This document shows positions 34,084 to 43,485 of a stretch of 64,000 nucleotides of DNA, piece after piece. A model generated the notes under the pieces. It saw only the letters and a program-made list of their open reading frames with translations, was not told the DNA's origin and did not search any database. Position 1 is the stretch's first letter. Every line of letters starts with the position of its first letter. The DNA is from Deltaproteobacteria bacterium (GTDB lineage: Bacteria > Bdellovibrionota > Bdellovibrionia > Bdellovibrionales > JAMPXM01): assembly GCA_017302795.1 (NCBI GenBank), contig JAFLCB010000004.1, positions 186,001-250,000 of the forward strand. Reading direction: 5' to 3'. The translations under genes were made by a program, and so were the position numbers.

Positions 34084-34998
34084 ATGGCTGAACCCACTAA
34101 AGAAATGAAGACGAGAACAGAAACCACAACGCTCCCACCACGTGAATTTGTTGTTGAAGCAGGTCGCACAAAAATTCGCATTGGCCAGGGCCATGGACTC
34201 TCCATCATTTCGGGCCCATGCGTGATCGACAGCCGTGAATTGATCATGAACACTGCCCGCGCTTTAACAGAGCTCTCGCAAAAAACTGGCATGCCGCTCA
34301 TTTTCAAGAGCTCGTACGAGAAAGACAATCGTGGCTCAGAGAAAAATTGGACCGGACCAATGGCAGACGAAGGACTTAAAGTTCTTGCTGACGTCCGCAA
34401 GGAATTCGGAATTCCTGTTTTGACTGATATTCATCGCCAAGAAGACGTAGAAAAAGTCGCAGAGGCCGTCGATGTTTTGCAAATCCCGGCTTACATGTGC
34501 CAACAAACGTCTTTGATTTTGGCCTGCGGTCGCACGGGAAAACCGGTGAACATTAAAAAAGGTCAGTTCAACGCGCCAGAAAACATGGCCGGTGCGGTTT
34601 CAAAAATGCACTCTGTCGGCAACAAGAACGTGCTTTTAACAGAACGCGGAGCATGCTTCGGTTACAACCGTCTTGTCGCTGATATGCGCTCGATTCCCGT
34701 CATGCAGGAGCTTGGCGCCCCAGTGTGCTTTGACGCCACTCACGTAGTTCGACTTTACGGAATTTCTTCTTCTGATCCTGCCGGCGGCGAACCACGCTTC
34801 GTTCCGCATCTGACAATGGCGGCCGTTGCAGCTGGCTGTGACGCCCTTTTCATTGAATCTCACCCAGAGCCAATGAAAGCCAAGTGCGATGCGGCTTCTC
34901 AGCTTAACCTGAAACATTGGGAGCCAATGATCCTGATGGCGATGCGAGTTCGCGCTGCTATCAAGGCGCCTGAAAACGTCGGTCAGTTCGTCATCTAG
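34084..34998 (+). CDS. kdsA: Kdo-8-phosphate synthase
   Basis: Joins PEP and arabinose-5-phosphate to make 3-deoxy-8-phosphooctulonate, the Kdo precursor of LPS. Motifs: ISGPCVIDS, FKSSYEKDNRGSEKNW, LTERGACFGYNRLVADMRS, FDATHVVRLYG and IESHPEPMKAKCD. Cys46 in the GPC motif marks the metal-dependent class; the metal-independent enzymes such as the E. coli one have Asn there. The first 20 or so residues are a charged extension. It ends 1 bp before the next ATG. Confidence 0.95.
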   Translation: MAEPTKEMKTRTETTTLPPREFVVEAGRTKIRIGQGHGLSIISGPCVIDSRELIMNTARALTELSQKTGMPLIFKSSYEKDNRGSEKNWTGPMADEGLKVLADVRKEFGIPVLTDIHRQEDVEKVAEAVDVLQIPAYMCQQTSLILACGRTGKPVNIKKGQFNAPENMAGAVSKMHSVGNKNVLLTERGACFGYNRLVADMRSIPVMQELGAPVCFDATHVVRLYGISSSDPAGGEPRFVPHLTMAAVAAGCDALFIESHPEPMKAKCDAASQLNLKHWEPMILMAMRVRAAIKAPENVGQFVI

Positions 34999-34999
34999 A

Positions 35000-36100
35000 A
35001 TGAGATCGAGACTTCTTGTCCGATACGTCTTAGCAGAAATGATCCCGACGTTTTTTCTCGGGGTCATTGTTTTTGTTTTCATTCTTCTGATGTTTCAAGC
35101 CTTGCGCTTAACTGAATTTGTTCTTATTCACGGCGTGAAACTTTCCACCGTGCTAGAGATGATGGGTTATTTATCGACAAGTTTCCTCGCGATATTATTT
35201 CCGATGAGTTTGATCTTTACCGTGATTCTTACTTATGGGCGACTGAGCGCAGACTCTGAAATCGTCGCCCTACGCGCCTCTGGCCTCAGCATGTTTTCAA
35301 TTGCAACTCCCGCGTTAATCTTAAGTGGCCTCGTTTGTTTGCTAAGCCTGCAAACCTCCTTTCACATCGCCCCCTGGGGAAATCGCCAATTCGAAGTTTT
35401 AGTTTCTAAACTTGGCTCGATGAAGCCAGGTGTGACGATAAAGGAAGGTACTTTTTCGGAAGGTTTTTTTGATCTCGTCGTGTACGCCAACAAAGTCGAC
35501 AACAAAATCGGACTTCTGCAGGATGTATTTATCTATGACGAACGCGGTGGTCAGTCGGCAATCACCGTCATTGCCAAAGAAGGGCGACTCGTTCAAGACC
35601 CCGAGAGACCCGGCCACTCGGCCTCGCTCCAGCTGATCGACGGCAGCATTCACCGCTCGGTCGAAGCGAGGCACACTAAAATCGATTTCAAAACTTACGA
35701 CCTTCAATTGTTTGATCCGGTTAACGAGTCGATTTCTTCAAAGTCCCCTCCCTCGATGAGCATCACCGAGGTGTTAACAACGCTCAAGTCGCCAGACTTG
35801 AAAAAGGAACTGAAGCTTGAACTGAATACTGAGTTTCATAAACGAATCGCCATCGGACTTGCGTGTTTAGTGTTTGGAATGATTGGCGTCGCGCTTGGGA
35901 CAGTCACAAATCGGCGCAACGTCAAAGCTGGCGGAGCCGTATTGTCAGTCGCAATAATTGTCGCCTACTGGATTATTTATGTGACCAGTGAAAGCCTTGC
36001 TCGCAACGGAACCCTTCCCCCTTGGTTTGCTATGTGGCTTGCGAACTTTATTTTCTCAATTGGTGGGTTCTTCTTGCTCAGGAAAGTTTGGAATGGATGA
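35000..36100 (+). CDS. LptF/LptG-family LPS-export permease
   Basis: YjgP/YjgQ-type inner-membrane permease of the LPS transport ABC complex, carrying LPS from the inner membrane. It has six predicted spans: about 12-36, 55-78 and 97-118 before a large periplasmic beta-jellyroll part (about 125-260), then 3 near the C-terminus (IGLACLVFGMIGVALG, AVLSVAIIVAYWIIY, WLANFIFSIGGFFLL). RLSADSEIVALRASGLS is the family motif. LptF and LptG are hard to tell apart by sequence alone; LptG is usually the partner of LptF, and no second copy is adjacent. The 3' 45 bp overlap dprA on the other strand. Confidence 0.85.
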   Translation: MRSRLLVRYVLAEMIPTFFLGVIVFVFILLMFQALRLTEFVLIHGVKLSTVLEMMGYLSTSFLAILFPMSLIFTVILTYGRLSADSEIVALRASGLSMFSIATPALILSGLVCLLSLQTSFHIAPWGNRQFEVLVSKLGSMKPGVTIKEGTFSEGFFDLVVYANKVDNKIGLLQDVFIYDERGGQSAITVIAKEGRLVQDPERPGHSASLQLIDGSIHRSVEARHTKIDFKTYDLQLFDPVNESISSKSPPSMSITEVLTTLKSPDLKKELKLELNTEFHKRIAIGLACLVFGMIGVALGTVTNRRNVKAGGAVLSVAIIVAYWIIYVTSESLARNGTLPPWFAMWLANFIFSIGGFFLLRKVWNG

Positions 36101-36811
36101 CGTTCCCTGCCTAATTGTTCTGGTTTTTCGCGCGCTCACTTCTCGGCCTAAAAGACTTGCGAGATCATGAACATCTCGAATCGGGACTGATCCTCGAGAT
36201 AAAAGCTCGTTACAATATTCACCTCGAGGGTCAGTGGGAAACCAAGGTAGAGCCGCAACGCCCCTCCCGAGATTCATTGCATGTCGAGCGGTGATCGCCG
36301 TTCCACTTCGACTTCGAGCCTCGACGACAAGAACGACATCGGCGAGTGCCGCAATCAAGCGATTTCGCTTTTCAAAATGCCAGGGCCTGATTTCAGTTTC
36401 GGGCGGGTATTCTGAAATGAATACGCCTCCCGCTTTAAGGACGGAATCCCGCTTCATGCGCCAATCATTTGGATAGGGCCGCAAAAGCCCCGTTGGCAAC
36501 ACAACGGCTGTCGGCCGAGCTTCTCCGACGGCAATGGCATGGGCCAATTCGTCAATTCCGCGCGCACCTCCACTGACAATGATACAGTGGTGGGCAATCG
36601 CTGGTAAAAAACGTCTCATCCAAGATTCGCTCATGACACTGGAATGACGAGCGCCCACAACGGCCAAGACCGGAACAGAATCAAAATCTAAAGTTCCGTC
36701 AACACTGAGAATAGACGGCGCATCCGCCAAATCCCGCAGCGCTAGAGGGTAGTCATTGGAATAAAACGGTACTTCACGGGGCCCAAGATTTCGTTCAACT
36801 GTATTTTCCAT
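36056..36811 (-). CDS. dprA: DprA/Smf DNA-processing protein, short form
   Basis: DprA loads RecA onto incoming single-stranded DNA in transformation. The Rossmann-type core is present: LAVVGARHSS, IVSGGARGIDELAHAIAVG, FEKRNRLIAALADVVLVVEARSRSG and TARHAMNLGRGVAALPW. At about 250 residues it lacks the N-terminal SAM and C-terminal winged-helix domains found in longer homologues; only the core plus a short basic tail remain. The ATG at 36811 is preferred over a TTG six codons earlier. It overlaps the LPS permease end by 45 bp in convergent orientation. Confidence 0.8.
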   Translation of the reverse strand: MENTVERNLGPREVPFYSNDYPLALRDLADAPSILSVDGTLDFDSVPVLAVVGARHSSVMSESWMRRFLPAIAHHCIIVSGGARGIDELAHAIAVGEARPTAVVLPTGLLRPYPNDWRMKRDSVLKAGGVFISEYPPETEIRPWHFEKRNRLIAALADVVLVVEARSRSGTAITARHAMNLGRGVAALPWFPTDPRGEYCNELLSRGSVPIRDVHDLASLLGREVSARKTRTIRQGTSSIPNFPEQEEPTN

Positions 36812-36853
36812 AGCGCCTGAAACATTCAAATTTCAGACGCTGCCAGAATTCAC

Positions 36854-38746
36854 CTATTCGGCAGGGGCCGTGCTGACGCGTGGAGCTTCTAGGACGAGAT
36901 CCGGAAGGCGGGTTGGGAAAATCGGACCGGTTCGATCTCCCACTCGCACCTCGTCGGTCGCCACCACGACAAATGCAGATGCGACTGTTCCTGAAACCTG
37001 GAACACTTTTAAGATGCCGACTGGGGTTAGAAAATCCGGAAGTACGGTTTTCTTTCGTTCTCCTCGCTTACTTTGTACCGAGAGCACATCACCGACTCGA
37101 ACATCGGTTTTGTTCACGTCTAAAAATACGATCGATCCATCTCCAAAAAACTTTCGATCCTCGGCCTCTTCGCCACCCACTATAATCAATTCACCGCTCG
37201 TGCGCCGACCTTTTGTCGAGGCAGCAACACGCGGTGGCTGTCCTAGCAAGATATCGGCACCCAAGCGGACGGGATTAACGGCATAGACAATTTGACCGCG
37301 ATAGATCTGTCTTTTTTCATCCGCCAAATCGATCAGCTTAATAATACCGCCAACTTCATATGCATATCCAACCCGTCCGTTTTCGGGCGAAGTAATCTTA
37401 AACTTTGAAATGACCGAATAAACTCTCGATCCCACGGTCATCGGTTCATTGGCTTCGATCATAACTATTTGACCAATCGAAGCTACATACTCGCCAGTAT
37501 CGACCTCAACGACTTCGCCCATCGGCTCTTGTTCTTGCTCAAAGGCCATGTAGCCGGGAACCACGGCCGGCGGGTTCTTTTCTGCATCGCTATTTCGCCT
37601 TTGTATTGTAACTGTCCTGTTAGCAGCTCGAGGCCGGAGCTCTTTGAACGACGACGGGATCTTTCGTAACACCTGGCGCTTGTCACCATCCGGCGCAGGA
37701 ATCGTCGGGCGAGGTATTAATTCTCCCTGTTCGATCACAACGCCTGCCTCGAGATCGGCTTGAGTGATTTTTCCTTCCATGTCCTCTTGATAGACAGGTG
37801 CCTCATTAATCAAAGCTTTTACTTCTGTCCTTCGACCACTTGCTGGAAGCGAAATATCAATGTCCTTCAAATCCTGCGACGGCAATTCCTGAACGACAGG
37901 TACCACATCCTCACGGTCAAAGGCCGCGTTACTCTGTTCCGTCAATTGGTCGGGCTCGTCTTTTACGACACGGATTTCTGGCGGAGTCGCCTCGGTTCCG
38001 CCAATGAACCGAATGGCCTGGCCCTTGGCAATATTGTGCGGGTTCTGGATTTCAGGATTTTCCGCCCACAGGCGCGACCAATAGAAGCCGTCAGCGAACA
38101 GTGTTTGGCTTAGATCCCAAAGGGTATCTCCCGGTTGTACCGAGTAGGATTCGGTCGCGCGCGTGCCGATGAGTTCGGACCACTTTTCGTCGCTGACTGG
38201 AGAACCGTGCTGATTGAATATTTCAGCTAGTCGAGATTCGAAAGCGGAATTTGGTTCATCGCTCCCGGGCGCAATCGAAGCGGTTATTTCCGGTTCTGGT
38301 TTTTTAACTGGGGCCGCCGCTTTTGGAGCTTTTGGAGCTTTGACTTCCTCGTCGCCAAACGGATTCAATGGTTCTTCGGTTTCTTCTCGGCGAGTATTCG
38401 ATTTTGCCGGAGGTTCGCTGGATGTCTCAAGCGGCAAAATCGTCTCATCTTCTAAACCACCAATTGCGGCTTCGTCTAAAAGCGGCTCCTCATTGACGAA
38501 ATCATCGGCATTCAACAGAGGTTTTTGGGCATTTTTTCCGGCCGGCTTTGGCGTTGGTTTTGTATTGATCGGCGACTCTTCGCCAAGATCACTTTCGCCT
38601 GAGCCGGTTCCTGAAAGTGAATCGAGTTCGGATTCAATCGTGTCTTCAAAATCTTGCGCAAAACCAGATTGGTATACACCTAAGCTTAGAGCTAAAGCCA
38701 ATAGCGCAACTGGAAGTCGATAACCATGACGGTTCACTTTCTTCAT
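36854..38746 (-). CDS. Secreted LysM-domain protein
   Basis: A signal peptide (residues 1-30, LPVALLALALSLGVYQSGFAQ) precedes an acidic, Pro/Glu/Ser-rich linker of about 150 residues. One LysM domain follows (about 200-250: SYSVQPGDTLWDLSQ ... NPEIQNPHNIAKGQAI), which should bind peptidoglycan glycan strands. The rest is beta-rich with a repeated G-x-hydrophobic pattern (about 400-600). No catalytic domain is recognised. The first ATG overlaps the upstream lipoprotein gene by 4 bp (ATGA). A structural or anchoring role at the cell wall is inference. Confidence 0.75.
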   Translation of the reverse strand: MKKVNRHGYRLPVALLALALSLGVYQSGFAQDFEDTIESELDSLSGTGSGESDLGEESPINTKPTPKPAGKNAQKPLLNADDFVNEEPLLDEAAIGGLEDETILPLETSSEPPAKSNTRREETEEPLNPFGDEEVKAPKAPKAAAPVKKPEPEITASIAPGSDEPNSAFESRLAEIFNQHGSPVSDEKWSELIGTRATESYSVQPGDTLWDLSQTLFADGFYWSRLWAENPEIQNPHNIAKGQAIRFIGGTEATPPEIRVVKDEPDQLTEQSNAAFDREDVVPVVQELPSQDLKDIDISLPASGRRTEVKALINEAPVYQEDMEGKITQADLEAGVVIEQGELIPRPTIPAPDGDKRQVLRKIPSSFKELRPRAANRTVTIQRRNSDAEKNPPAVVPGYMAFEQEQEPMGEVVEVDTGEYVASIGQIVMIEANEPMTVGSRVYSVISKFKITSPENGRVGYAYEVGGIIKLIDLADEKRQIYRGQIVYAVNPVRLGADILLGQPPRVAASTKGRRTSGELIIVGGEEAEDRKFFGDGSIVFLDVNKTDVRVGDVLSVQSKRGERKKTVLPDFLTPVGILKVFQVSGTVASAFVVVATDEVRVGDRTGPIFPTRLPDLVLEAPRVSTAPAE

Positions 38747-39789
38747 TTCACTCTCCGATTTATCGCCGAAAGTTCGGCGCGTGCGCGACGGGCTTCGCTT
38801 GTCTTTGGAAACGTCGAAATCACATAGTTAAAGTTTCGGGTCGCGATTTCTAGATTTCGGCGATCGCTATGGGGCTGGCCAATGCGTTTGGCAATGATTC
38901 CTCGCATGAGCGACGCGCCGGCCTTCACGCGAATGTGTCCCGAGCGATGACCGAGGCTTTCGACAAAGAAACCGTCTGCCTTCTGCATTGCCCCAGGAAC
39001 TTTCGCCCGCGCGCGAAAGTAAGCCAGTCCGATTTGAAACTTAGCTTCCGCTAAGGCAGGTGAGTCCGGATAGGATTTTTCTAAAAGTGTGGCGGTTCGC
39101 TCGGCCTCCGAAAAATCTTTTTCCTTAAGAAGTGCGACAACGGTTCGCACAAGCGCGCGATCTGCCTGTTCGCCCTGCAAAGAATCCGCCGACGTCGATG
39201 CCGACGATGCCTGTTTTAGGGCTTTTTTGGCTGGTAGACGCCGTGGCTGTGCAGATAGCTTTCGAAGCCGTTCCGCCTTTCGCGAATTAGGCCGTAAATC
39301 GATTTTGTTCAAGACCTCTTCACGACCAACCGGGTTCGCGCGAGCAGGCACTAAGCTCGATTCTCGGATGGAATCGGTGGACCATTCGTTCGTAGGTTCT
39401 TTGGTCGATTCTCTGCGTGAGTCGATCGGGACATCGAGCACAACACCATTGTCGAAACCATTAAGATCTTCTTTCGCGCGCAGTGCCTCGGTCCCCCCGT
39501 TCCGCGAAATCATCTCGATCCTGGACTTCAAGATGAGGTTTCGTTCGCGAAGCGTCTCGATCTTCGCTTGAGCGCGTCGAAGCTTTCGCTGAAGCAACTC
39601 TTCCTTTGACCACCGTTGTTCAGATCTAGGACTCCCGGTGGCTTTGTGTGCACAGCCTGATCCAATGAAGATCATCGATGCGGAGATCGCTGCATTTATC
39701 AACAGCCCAAAACGCCTCTGACGAATTGCATCTTTGACTGGGTTTTCAACTTCTCTGGCGGTAAACGAAAAACATCCATGTTTTGTCAT
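38743..39789 (-). CDS. Putative lipoprotein with coiled-coil and TPR repeats (YbgF/CpoB-like layout)
   Basis: The N-terminus is long; a hydrophobic stretch (about 29-44) ends in a lipobox-like FIGSGC. A coiled-coil (about 60-90, KLRRAQAKIETLRERNLIL) and, after a Ser/Arg/Pro linker, tetratricopeptide-like helices (about 205-345: ERTATLLEKSYPDSPALAEAK, RNLEIATRNFNYVISTFPKT) follow. This layout recalls CpoB/YbgF, which couples envelope constriction to wall synthesis, but identity is weak. The gene starts an operon with the LysM protein, GAGGGAG lying just upstream of its ATG. Confidence 0.65.
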   Translation of the reverse strand: MTKHGCFSFTAREVENPVKDAIRQRRFGLLINAAISASMIFIGSGCAHKATGSPRSEQRWSKEELLQRKLRRAQAKIETLRERNLILKSRIEMISRNGGTEALRAKEDLNGFDNGVVLDVPIDSRRESTKEPTNEWSTDSIRESSLVPARANPVGREEVLNKIDLRPNSRKAERLRKLSAQPRRLPAKKALKQASSASTSADSLQGEQADRALVRTVVALLKEKDFSEAERTATLLEKSYPDSPALAEAKFQIGLAYFRARAKVPGAMQKADGFFVESLGHRSGHIRVKAGASLMRGIIAKRIGQPHSDRRNLEIATRNFNYVISTFPKTSEARRARAELSAINRRVK

Positions 39790-40216
39790 ACTCCCTCTAT
39801 GGTAAGGAGCGTCGCCGACAATGAAAAGCTAGGAAGAACAAGGGTCTAGGTCTGTGCGCACTTATGTTTTGGCCAAAGTCGACAAGTGACTACGTCAAGC
39901 CTTCAACCGCCCGCCCCAAACATCGATTTGACGACCCGGTTTTCCCAGTTTTTTACGGTGATTTTGTACTTATCCACAGGCTTTGTGGATCACTGGCCTA
40001 TTTGGACCTTAGACCCGTGACTGGATAAGGGTTTCAGCGAATTGCTGATAGTTTATACATCCGATAAGCTATTGTTTCGACTAATGAAACACCGATATTA
40101 ACAGATTCTGGTGAGATTCTGTTTTTTTCCTTAAATCCGAATTTCGAAATACTGTCACAGTCTGACATTCTTAAGTCGTTCCCATCTAAGTTTATAAATT
40201 GCTGTAACTGATTGAA
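39790..40216. other. Divergent intergenic region with two facing DnaA-box-like sites
   Basis: No gene is visible in 427 bp. A perfect DnaA box TTATCCACA lies at 39970-39978. An opposite-facing 8/9 match, TGTGGATCA, lies at 39984-39992, and a weaker CTGGATAAG occurs at 40021-40029. Later A+T-rich stretches and a weak AACAGA/TCTGTT pair are present. The regulators of the two divergent genes must bind here. I see too few boxes and no dnaA/dnaN/gidA neighbour to call an origin. Confidence 0.5.
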
Positions 40217-41455
40217 ATGATTCGGCTGGCAATTGCTCTATTTTTTCTAACTTTAGTCCTGCACAGTTCACTGCCGTCTTGGAGAGCAAAATACACAAGC
40301 CCGTTTCATCAGCAGTGCTTGAAAATCACTCCGATTCAAAAAGCCGAGCCGACAGAAAACCCTAGTCGAGCGGTTCATCAAGCTTTGGTCTGTGGAAGAA
40401 ACTTAAAGTCCTCCGAAAGTCTCCAAAATTGGAAAGATCTCGGCCTCATCCACATTCTCGTGGTGTCAGGCGGACATCTGACAATTCTCGCAAAAACTTT
40501 GTGGCTAGTACTGATGCTTATCACAAGTTCATTAAATTTTTTGAGCCGCCGCAAATTTGAACATCGACGCTGGTTGACCCATATCGCTTCTAAACTACTA
40601 GTTTTTTCTGCGATCACAGCCCTCGCCATCGCAAATCAATTCGAGCCGCCGGTTCTTCGCGCATGGCTTGATTACATTTTGCGACCGACCTTTAAGAAAT
40701 ATGGCTGGCAGGCAAACGAACGAAGCTTTGTAACGACTTGGCTAGCACTTCCGGCGATCGCAGATGAAGGCGATCTCCTTTCGCTTGGACTTTCGTTTTT
40801 CGCATCCGTGGTGGTCGAAAGTGTTAGCCGGCGCCATCATGACCAGCCCCTTCTGTTAGCTGTCATGATGCAAAACTTCCTTTGGTGGGCGCTTCTTCCG
40901 CTTCTCTTACCAATGGGAGTTCCACATCCATTAGCGACTTTATCGAATGTGATTTTGGCTCCGCTACTAGGTGTAGTGCTAATACCAGCTGCCCTCTTTT
41001 CTTTTCTTTTTGGCCTTGAGGACATTTTTCCTTGGGTGTGGCGGATAACAGAAATAACTATTCAATTTGTTGCAGCCTTCTTGCCGAACGCCGCACCCGC
41101 GGTGCCCATTAAAGGGGCTAAATGGACGGGAATCACCACTCTTTCTATGGTGGTTATGGCGCTTGCTATTATTTCTCGGTCTTCTCCATTGAGCCGATGG
41201 GAAAGAAAAGCCAAAGCACGATGGCCCAATTGGCTGGCAGCATTTGCTTTACTTGCTTTGGCCTCTGCGGCTCACCAAGTTTTAAATCAAAAAAAACGGC
41301 CACTGTCTTCAGTGGCCGCGGTTTCAGAAACCAAAGCGTTAGATCTCGCTCATAAAGCGAAGCGCACTAAACGCGGTAAGGTTTGTATTCCATATCAAGC
41401 GATCGAGCGACGGGCTCATAACAAACACTGCCGCCGTAGACGTTCAGACCTTTGA
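40217..41455 (+). CDS. Minimal ComEC/Rec2-like competence membrane protein
   Basis: A membrane protein with the ComEC competence-domain core motif GLIHILVVSGGHLTILAK followed by roughly seven hydrophobic segments (for example WLALPAIADEGDLLSLGLSFF and VILAPLLGVVLIPAALFSF). ComEC forms the DNA-uptake channel. This copy lacks the usual OB-fold N-terminal and metallo-beta-lactamase C-terminal domains; it has about 412 residues, against 700 or more. The last 30 or so residues are a basic, low-complexity tail that reads through the ald terminator, so the frame may be longer than the true functional end. It overlaps ald by 89 bp convergently. Confidence 0.65.
   Translation: MIRLAIALFFLTLVLHSSLPSWRAKYTSPFHQQCLKITPIQKAEPTENPSRAVHQALVCGRNLKSSESLQNWKDLGLIHILVVSGGHLTILAKTLWLVLMLITSSLNFLSRRKFEHRRWLTHIASKLLVFSAITALAIANQFEPPVLRAWLDYILRPTFKKYGWQANERSFVTTWLALPAIADEGDLLSLGLSFFASVVVESVSRRHHDQPLLLAVMMQNFLWWALLPLLLPMGVPHPLATLSNVILAPLLGVVLIPAALFSFLFGLEDIFPWVWRITEITIQFVAAFLPNAAPAVPIKGAKWTGITTLSMVVMALAIISRSSPLSRWERKAKARWPNWLAAFALLALASAAHQVLNQKKRPLSSVAAVSETKALDLAHKAKRTKRGKVCIPYQAIERRAHNKHCRRRRSDL
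41289..41318 (-). terminator. Rho-independent terminator of ald
   Basis: On the minus strand, a perfect 9-bp stem (CGGCCACTG/CAGTGGCCG, 41297-41305 and 41310-41318) with a 4-nt loop is followed by eight T residues (41289-41296). It lies about 50 bp past the ald stop, inside the 3' coding end of the opposing ComEC-like gene. Confidence 0.9.
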
Positions 41456-42485
41456 AGAGGGCTTTGTCTTTTGCAATCGCATCTTCAACACCCAAGGCAG
41501 CAAGCATCGAAGCGTATTTGAAGGTCGCATTCGTCAATGCATAGGTCGACGTGCGCGCCACGACACCTGGCATGTTAGGTACACAGTAATGAATCACGCC
41601 ACTGACTTCGTACGTTGGGCTTTGGTGCGATGTTGGACGGCACGTTTCAATACAACCGCCTTGGTCAACCGCAACGTCAACCACGACAGAACCTGGCTGC
41701 ATGCGTTCGATCATCGACTTCGTGACAAGGACCGGTGCTTTCCAGCCAGTGACCAAAACTCCGCCAACCACAAGATCAGAACCAATGACACTTGCTTCAA
41801 TATTCGCTGTATTTGAGTGAAGTGTCGTCAAACGGCCCTGGAAAACATCATCAAGGTATTCAAGGCGCTTGTGGTTCACATCAAGAATTGTGACTTCAGC
41901 ACCAAGGCCGACAGCCATTTTCGCAGCGTTGATACCGACGACTCCGCCACCGATGATAGTGACTTTACCGCGATTTACGCCAGTGACGCCGCCGAGGAGA
42001 ATCCCTTTTCCACCGTGATCTTTTTGTAGATAGTAAGCACCAATTTGGGTGGCCATTCGGCCTGCAACTTCTGACATTGGTGTTAAAAGCGGGAGCGAAC
42101 CGTCTTCCAATTGGATCGTTTCGTAAGCAATCGATTTCACGCGACGTTCACAGAGAACTTTCGTGAGTTTCGCTTCTGCAGCTAAATGCAGGTACGTGTA
42201 CAAAATTTGGTTTTCGCGGAGAAGACCATATTCGTCCGGAAGTGGTTCTTTCACTTTCATGACCATGTCGGCCTGACCATAAATATCTTTTGCCGAATCG
42301 ACGATTTTTGCACCAGCGCGAATGTAGTCTTCGTTTGTAATCCGGCTTCCAACCCCAGCGTCTTTTTCAACAAGAAGTGTGTGGCCTTCCATCACGAGCT
42401 GCTTCACGCCCGCTTCTGTTAGACCCACTCGGTTCTCAGAAATTTTAATTTCCTTCGGAACACCAATGACGATGCGTTTTCCCAT
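41367..42485 (-). CDS. ald: Alanine dehydrogenase
   Basis: Converts L-alanine to pyruvate with NAD+. Substrate residues are Lys79 in [10 protein letters not shown] and His100 in YTYLHLAAE. The NAD site is [16 protein letters not shown] and the acidic partner is in [27 protein letters not shown] and [21 protein letters not shown] complete the family signature. Full length (372 aa). Its product feeds pyruvate into central metabolism from amino acids. AAGGGG precedes the ATG and a strong terminator follows. Confidence 0.95.
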   Translation of the reverse strand: MGKRIVIGVPKEIKISENRVGLTEAGVKQLVMEGHTLLVEKDAGVGSRITNEDYIRAGAKIVDSAKDIYGQADMVMKVKEPLPDEYGLLRENQILYTYLHLAAEAKLTKVLCERRVKSIAYETIQLEDGSLPLLTPMSEVAGRMATQIGAYYLQKDHGGKGILLGGVTGVNRGKVTIIGGGVVGINAAKMAVGLGAEVTILDVNHKRLEYLDDVFQGRLTTLHSNTANIEASVIGSDLVVGGVLVTGWKAPVLVTKSMIERMQPGSVVVDVAVDQGGCIETCRPTSHQSPTYEVSGVIHYCVPNMPGVVARTSTYALTNATFKYASMLAALGVEDAIAKDKALFKGLNVYGGSVCYEPVARSLDMEYKPYRV

Positions 42486-42498
42486 TTCATCCCCTTTT

Positions 42499-42524
42499 GC
42501 GCGATTCCCCTATATGGGGCGCGC
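42499..42524. other. Small hairpin between lpxC stop and ald start
   Basis: CCCC/GGGG and GCGCG/CGCGC pairs with a 3-nt bulge form a stem around TATAT. It overlaps the ald leader close to the ribosome site. Without a T-run it is more likely a control element or processing structure than a terminator. Confidence 0.4.
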
Positions 42525-42570
42525 CGATTAGAGCCGATGGACGCCCGGGAGGCAAGTGGGATTCAGAGGT

Positions 42571-43485
42571 TTAAATACCGGTTCGGTTGAAGCCGGCAAT
42601 TGAGGAGGCAACCTGGTTTGTCCAAGCGCCTCCCAGCTCGATTGATTTCGTGCGATCTGGTGACGCGAGGATCTTCTTTACGAGCTTACTCATGATGTCG
42701 TGACCAGCTTTAAAAAGGACGACATGCCCAAGAAGCGGGCGCCCTAAAGTCACCAAATCTCCAAGTGCGTCAAGAACCTTGTGGCGCACGAACTCGTCTT
42801 GAAAGCGAAGGCCGTCGGGATTGATAACGCCGTCGTCACCAATCACGATCGCATTGTCCAGACTTCCGCCTAACGCCAAACCTCTCGACCGCATTGCTTC
42901 AACATCCTTTAGAAATCCAAAGGTGCGGGCGGGCGCGACTTCGCGAGCAAAACTGGTTTCGTTGATATCGAGATCCATTCGGCTTCGCCCGATGCAAGGA
43001 TTTGGAAAATCAATCGTACACGTCACGCGAAGCCCTGAATACGGTACGACGTAGGCGTGCTTGTCACCTTCCCCGTAAAATACCGGCTCCGTGATATACA
43101 AGTAGTGTCGTGGCTCTTCTTGCTCAGCGAAGCCCGCCGCCAAGAGCGCTTCCATGAATACTTTTGCTGACCCATCGCCGATTGGAATTTCCGGACCCGA
43201 AAGCTCAATGAACAAGTTGTCGATGCGAAACGCGGCGAGCGCTGAGAGGCAGTGCTCAACTGTCGAGACCGAGAATGCCGGGCCTCCCAATGTTGTCGCA
43301 AGCGACGTAGCTTGAATATTTTCTGCGCGCACAGGGATCGAAGGAGATCCTGGCAGGTCGACGCGAACGACATGGATTCCGGTGTCAGGTGGAGCCGGCC
43401 GGAAGGAAAGGGACGCGGGTTGCCCTTTGTGAAGACCCAGGCCATCGACCGTTACACGTTTTCGAATGGTTCGCTGAAGATACAT
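42571..43485 (-). CDS. lpxC: UDP-3-O-acyl-N-acetylglucosamine deacetylase
   Basis: The committed step of lipid A synthesis: a zinc deacetylase. The metal ligands H78 (STVEHCL), H235 and D239 (VRHKVLDALGD) and the catalytic acid His262 (KAGHDIM) are all present. The N-terminal MYLQRTIRKRVTVDGLGLH is the family start, so I chose the ATG at 43485, which has GAGGGG six bases before it, over an upstream in-frame reading. The C-terminal 50 or so residues are typical. A strong promoter lies upstream (43582-43610). Confidence 0.95.
   Translation of the reverse strand: MYLQRTIRKRVTVDGLGLHKGQPASLSFRPAPPDTGIHVVRVDLPGSPSIPVRAENIQATSLATTLGGPAFSVSTVEHCLSALAAFRIDNLFIELSGPEIPIGDGSAKVFMEALLAAGFAEQEEPRHYLYITEPVFYGEGDKHAYVVPYSGLRVTCTIDFPNPCIGRSRMDLDINETSFAREVAPARTFGFLKDVEAMRSRGLALGGSLDNAIVIGDDGVINPDGLRFQDEFVRHKVLDALGDLVTLGRPLLGHVVLFKAGHDIMSKLVKKILASPDRTKSIELGGAWTNQVASSIAGFNRTGI

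Noticed and set aside
38214-38723. 169-aa plus-strand frame rich in Ser/Gly
   Set aside because: Antisense shadow of the acidic linker of the LysM protein; composition is what reversed Glu/Pro codons give.
39790-40216. Chromosome origin (oriC)
   Set aside because: Only one perfect and one or two partial DnaA boxes, no DnaA, DnaN or gidA genes, and no clear DUE next to the boxes.
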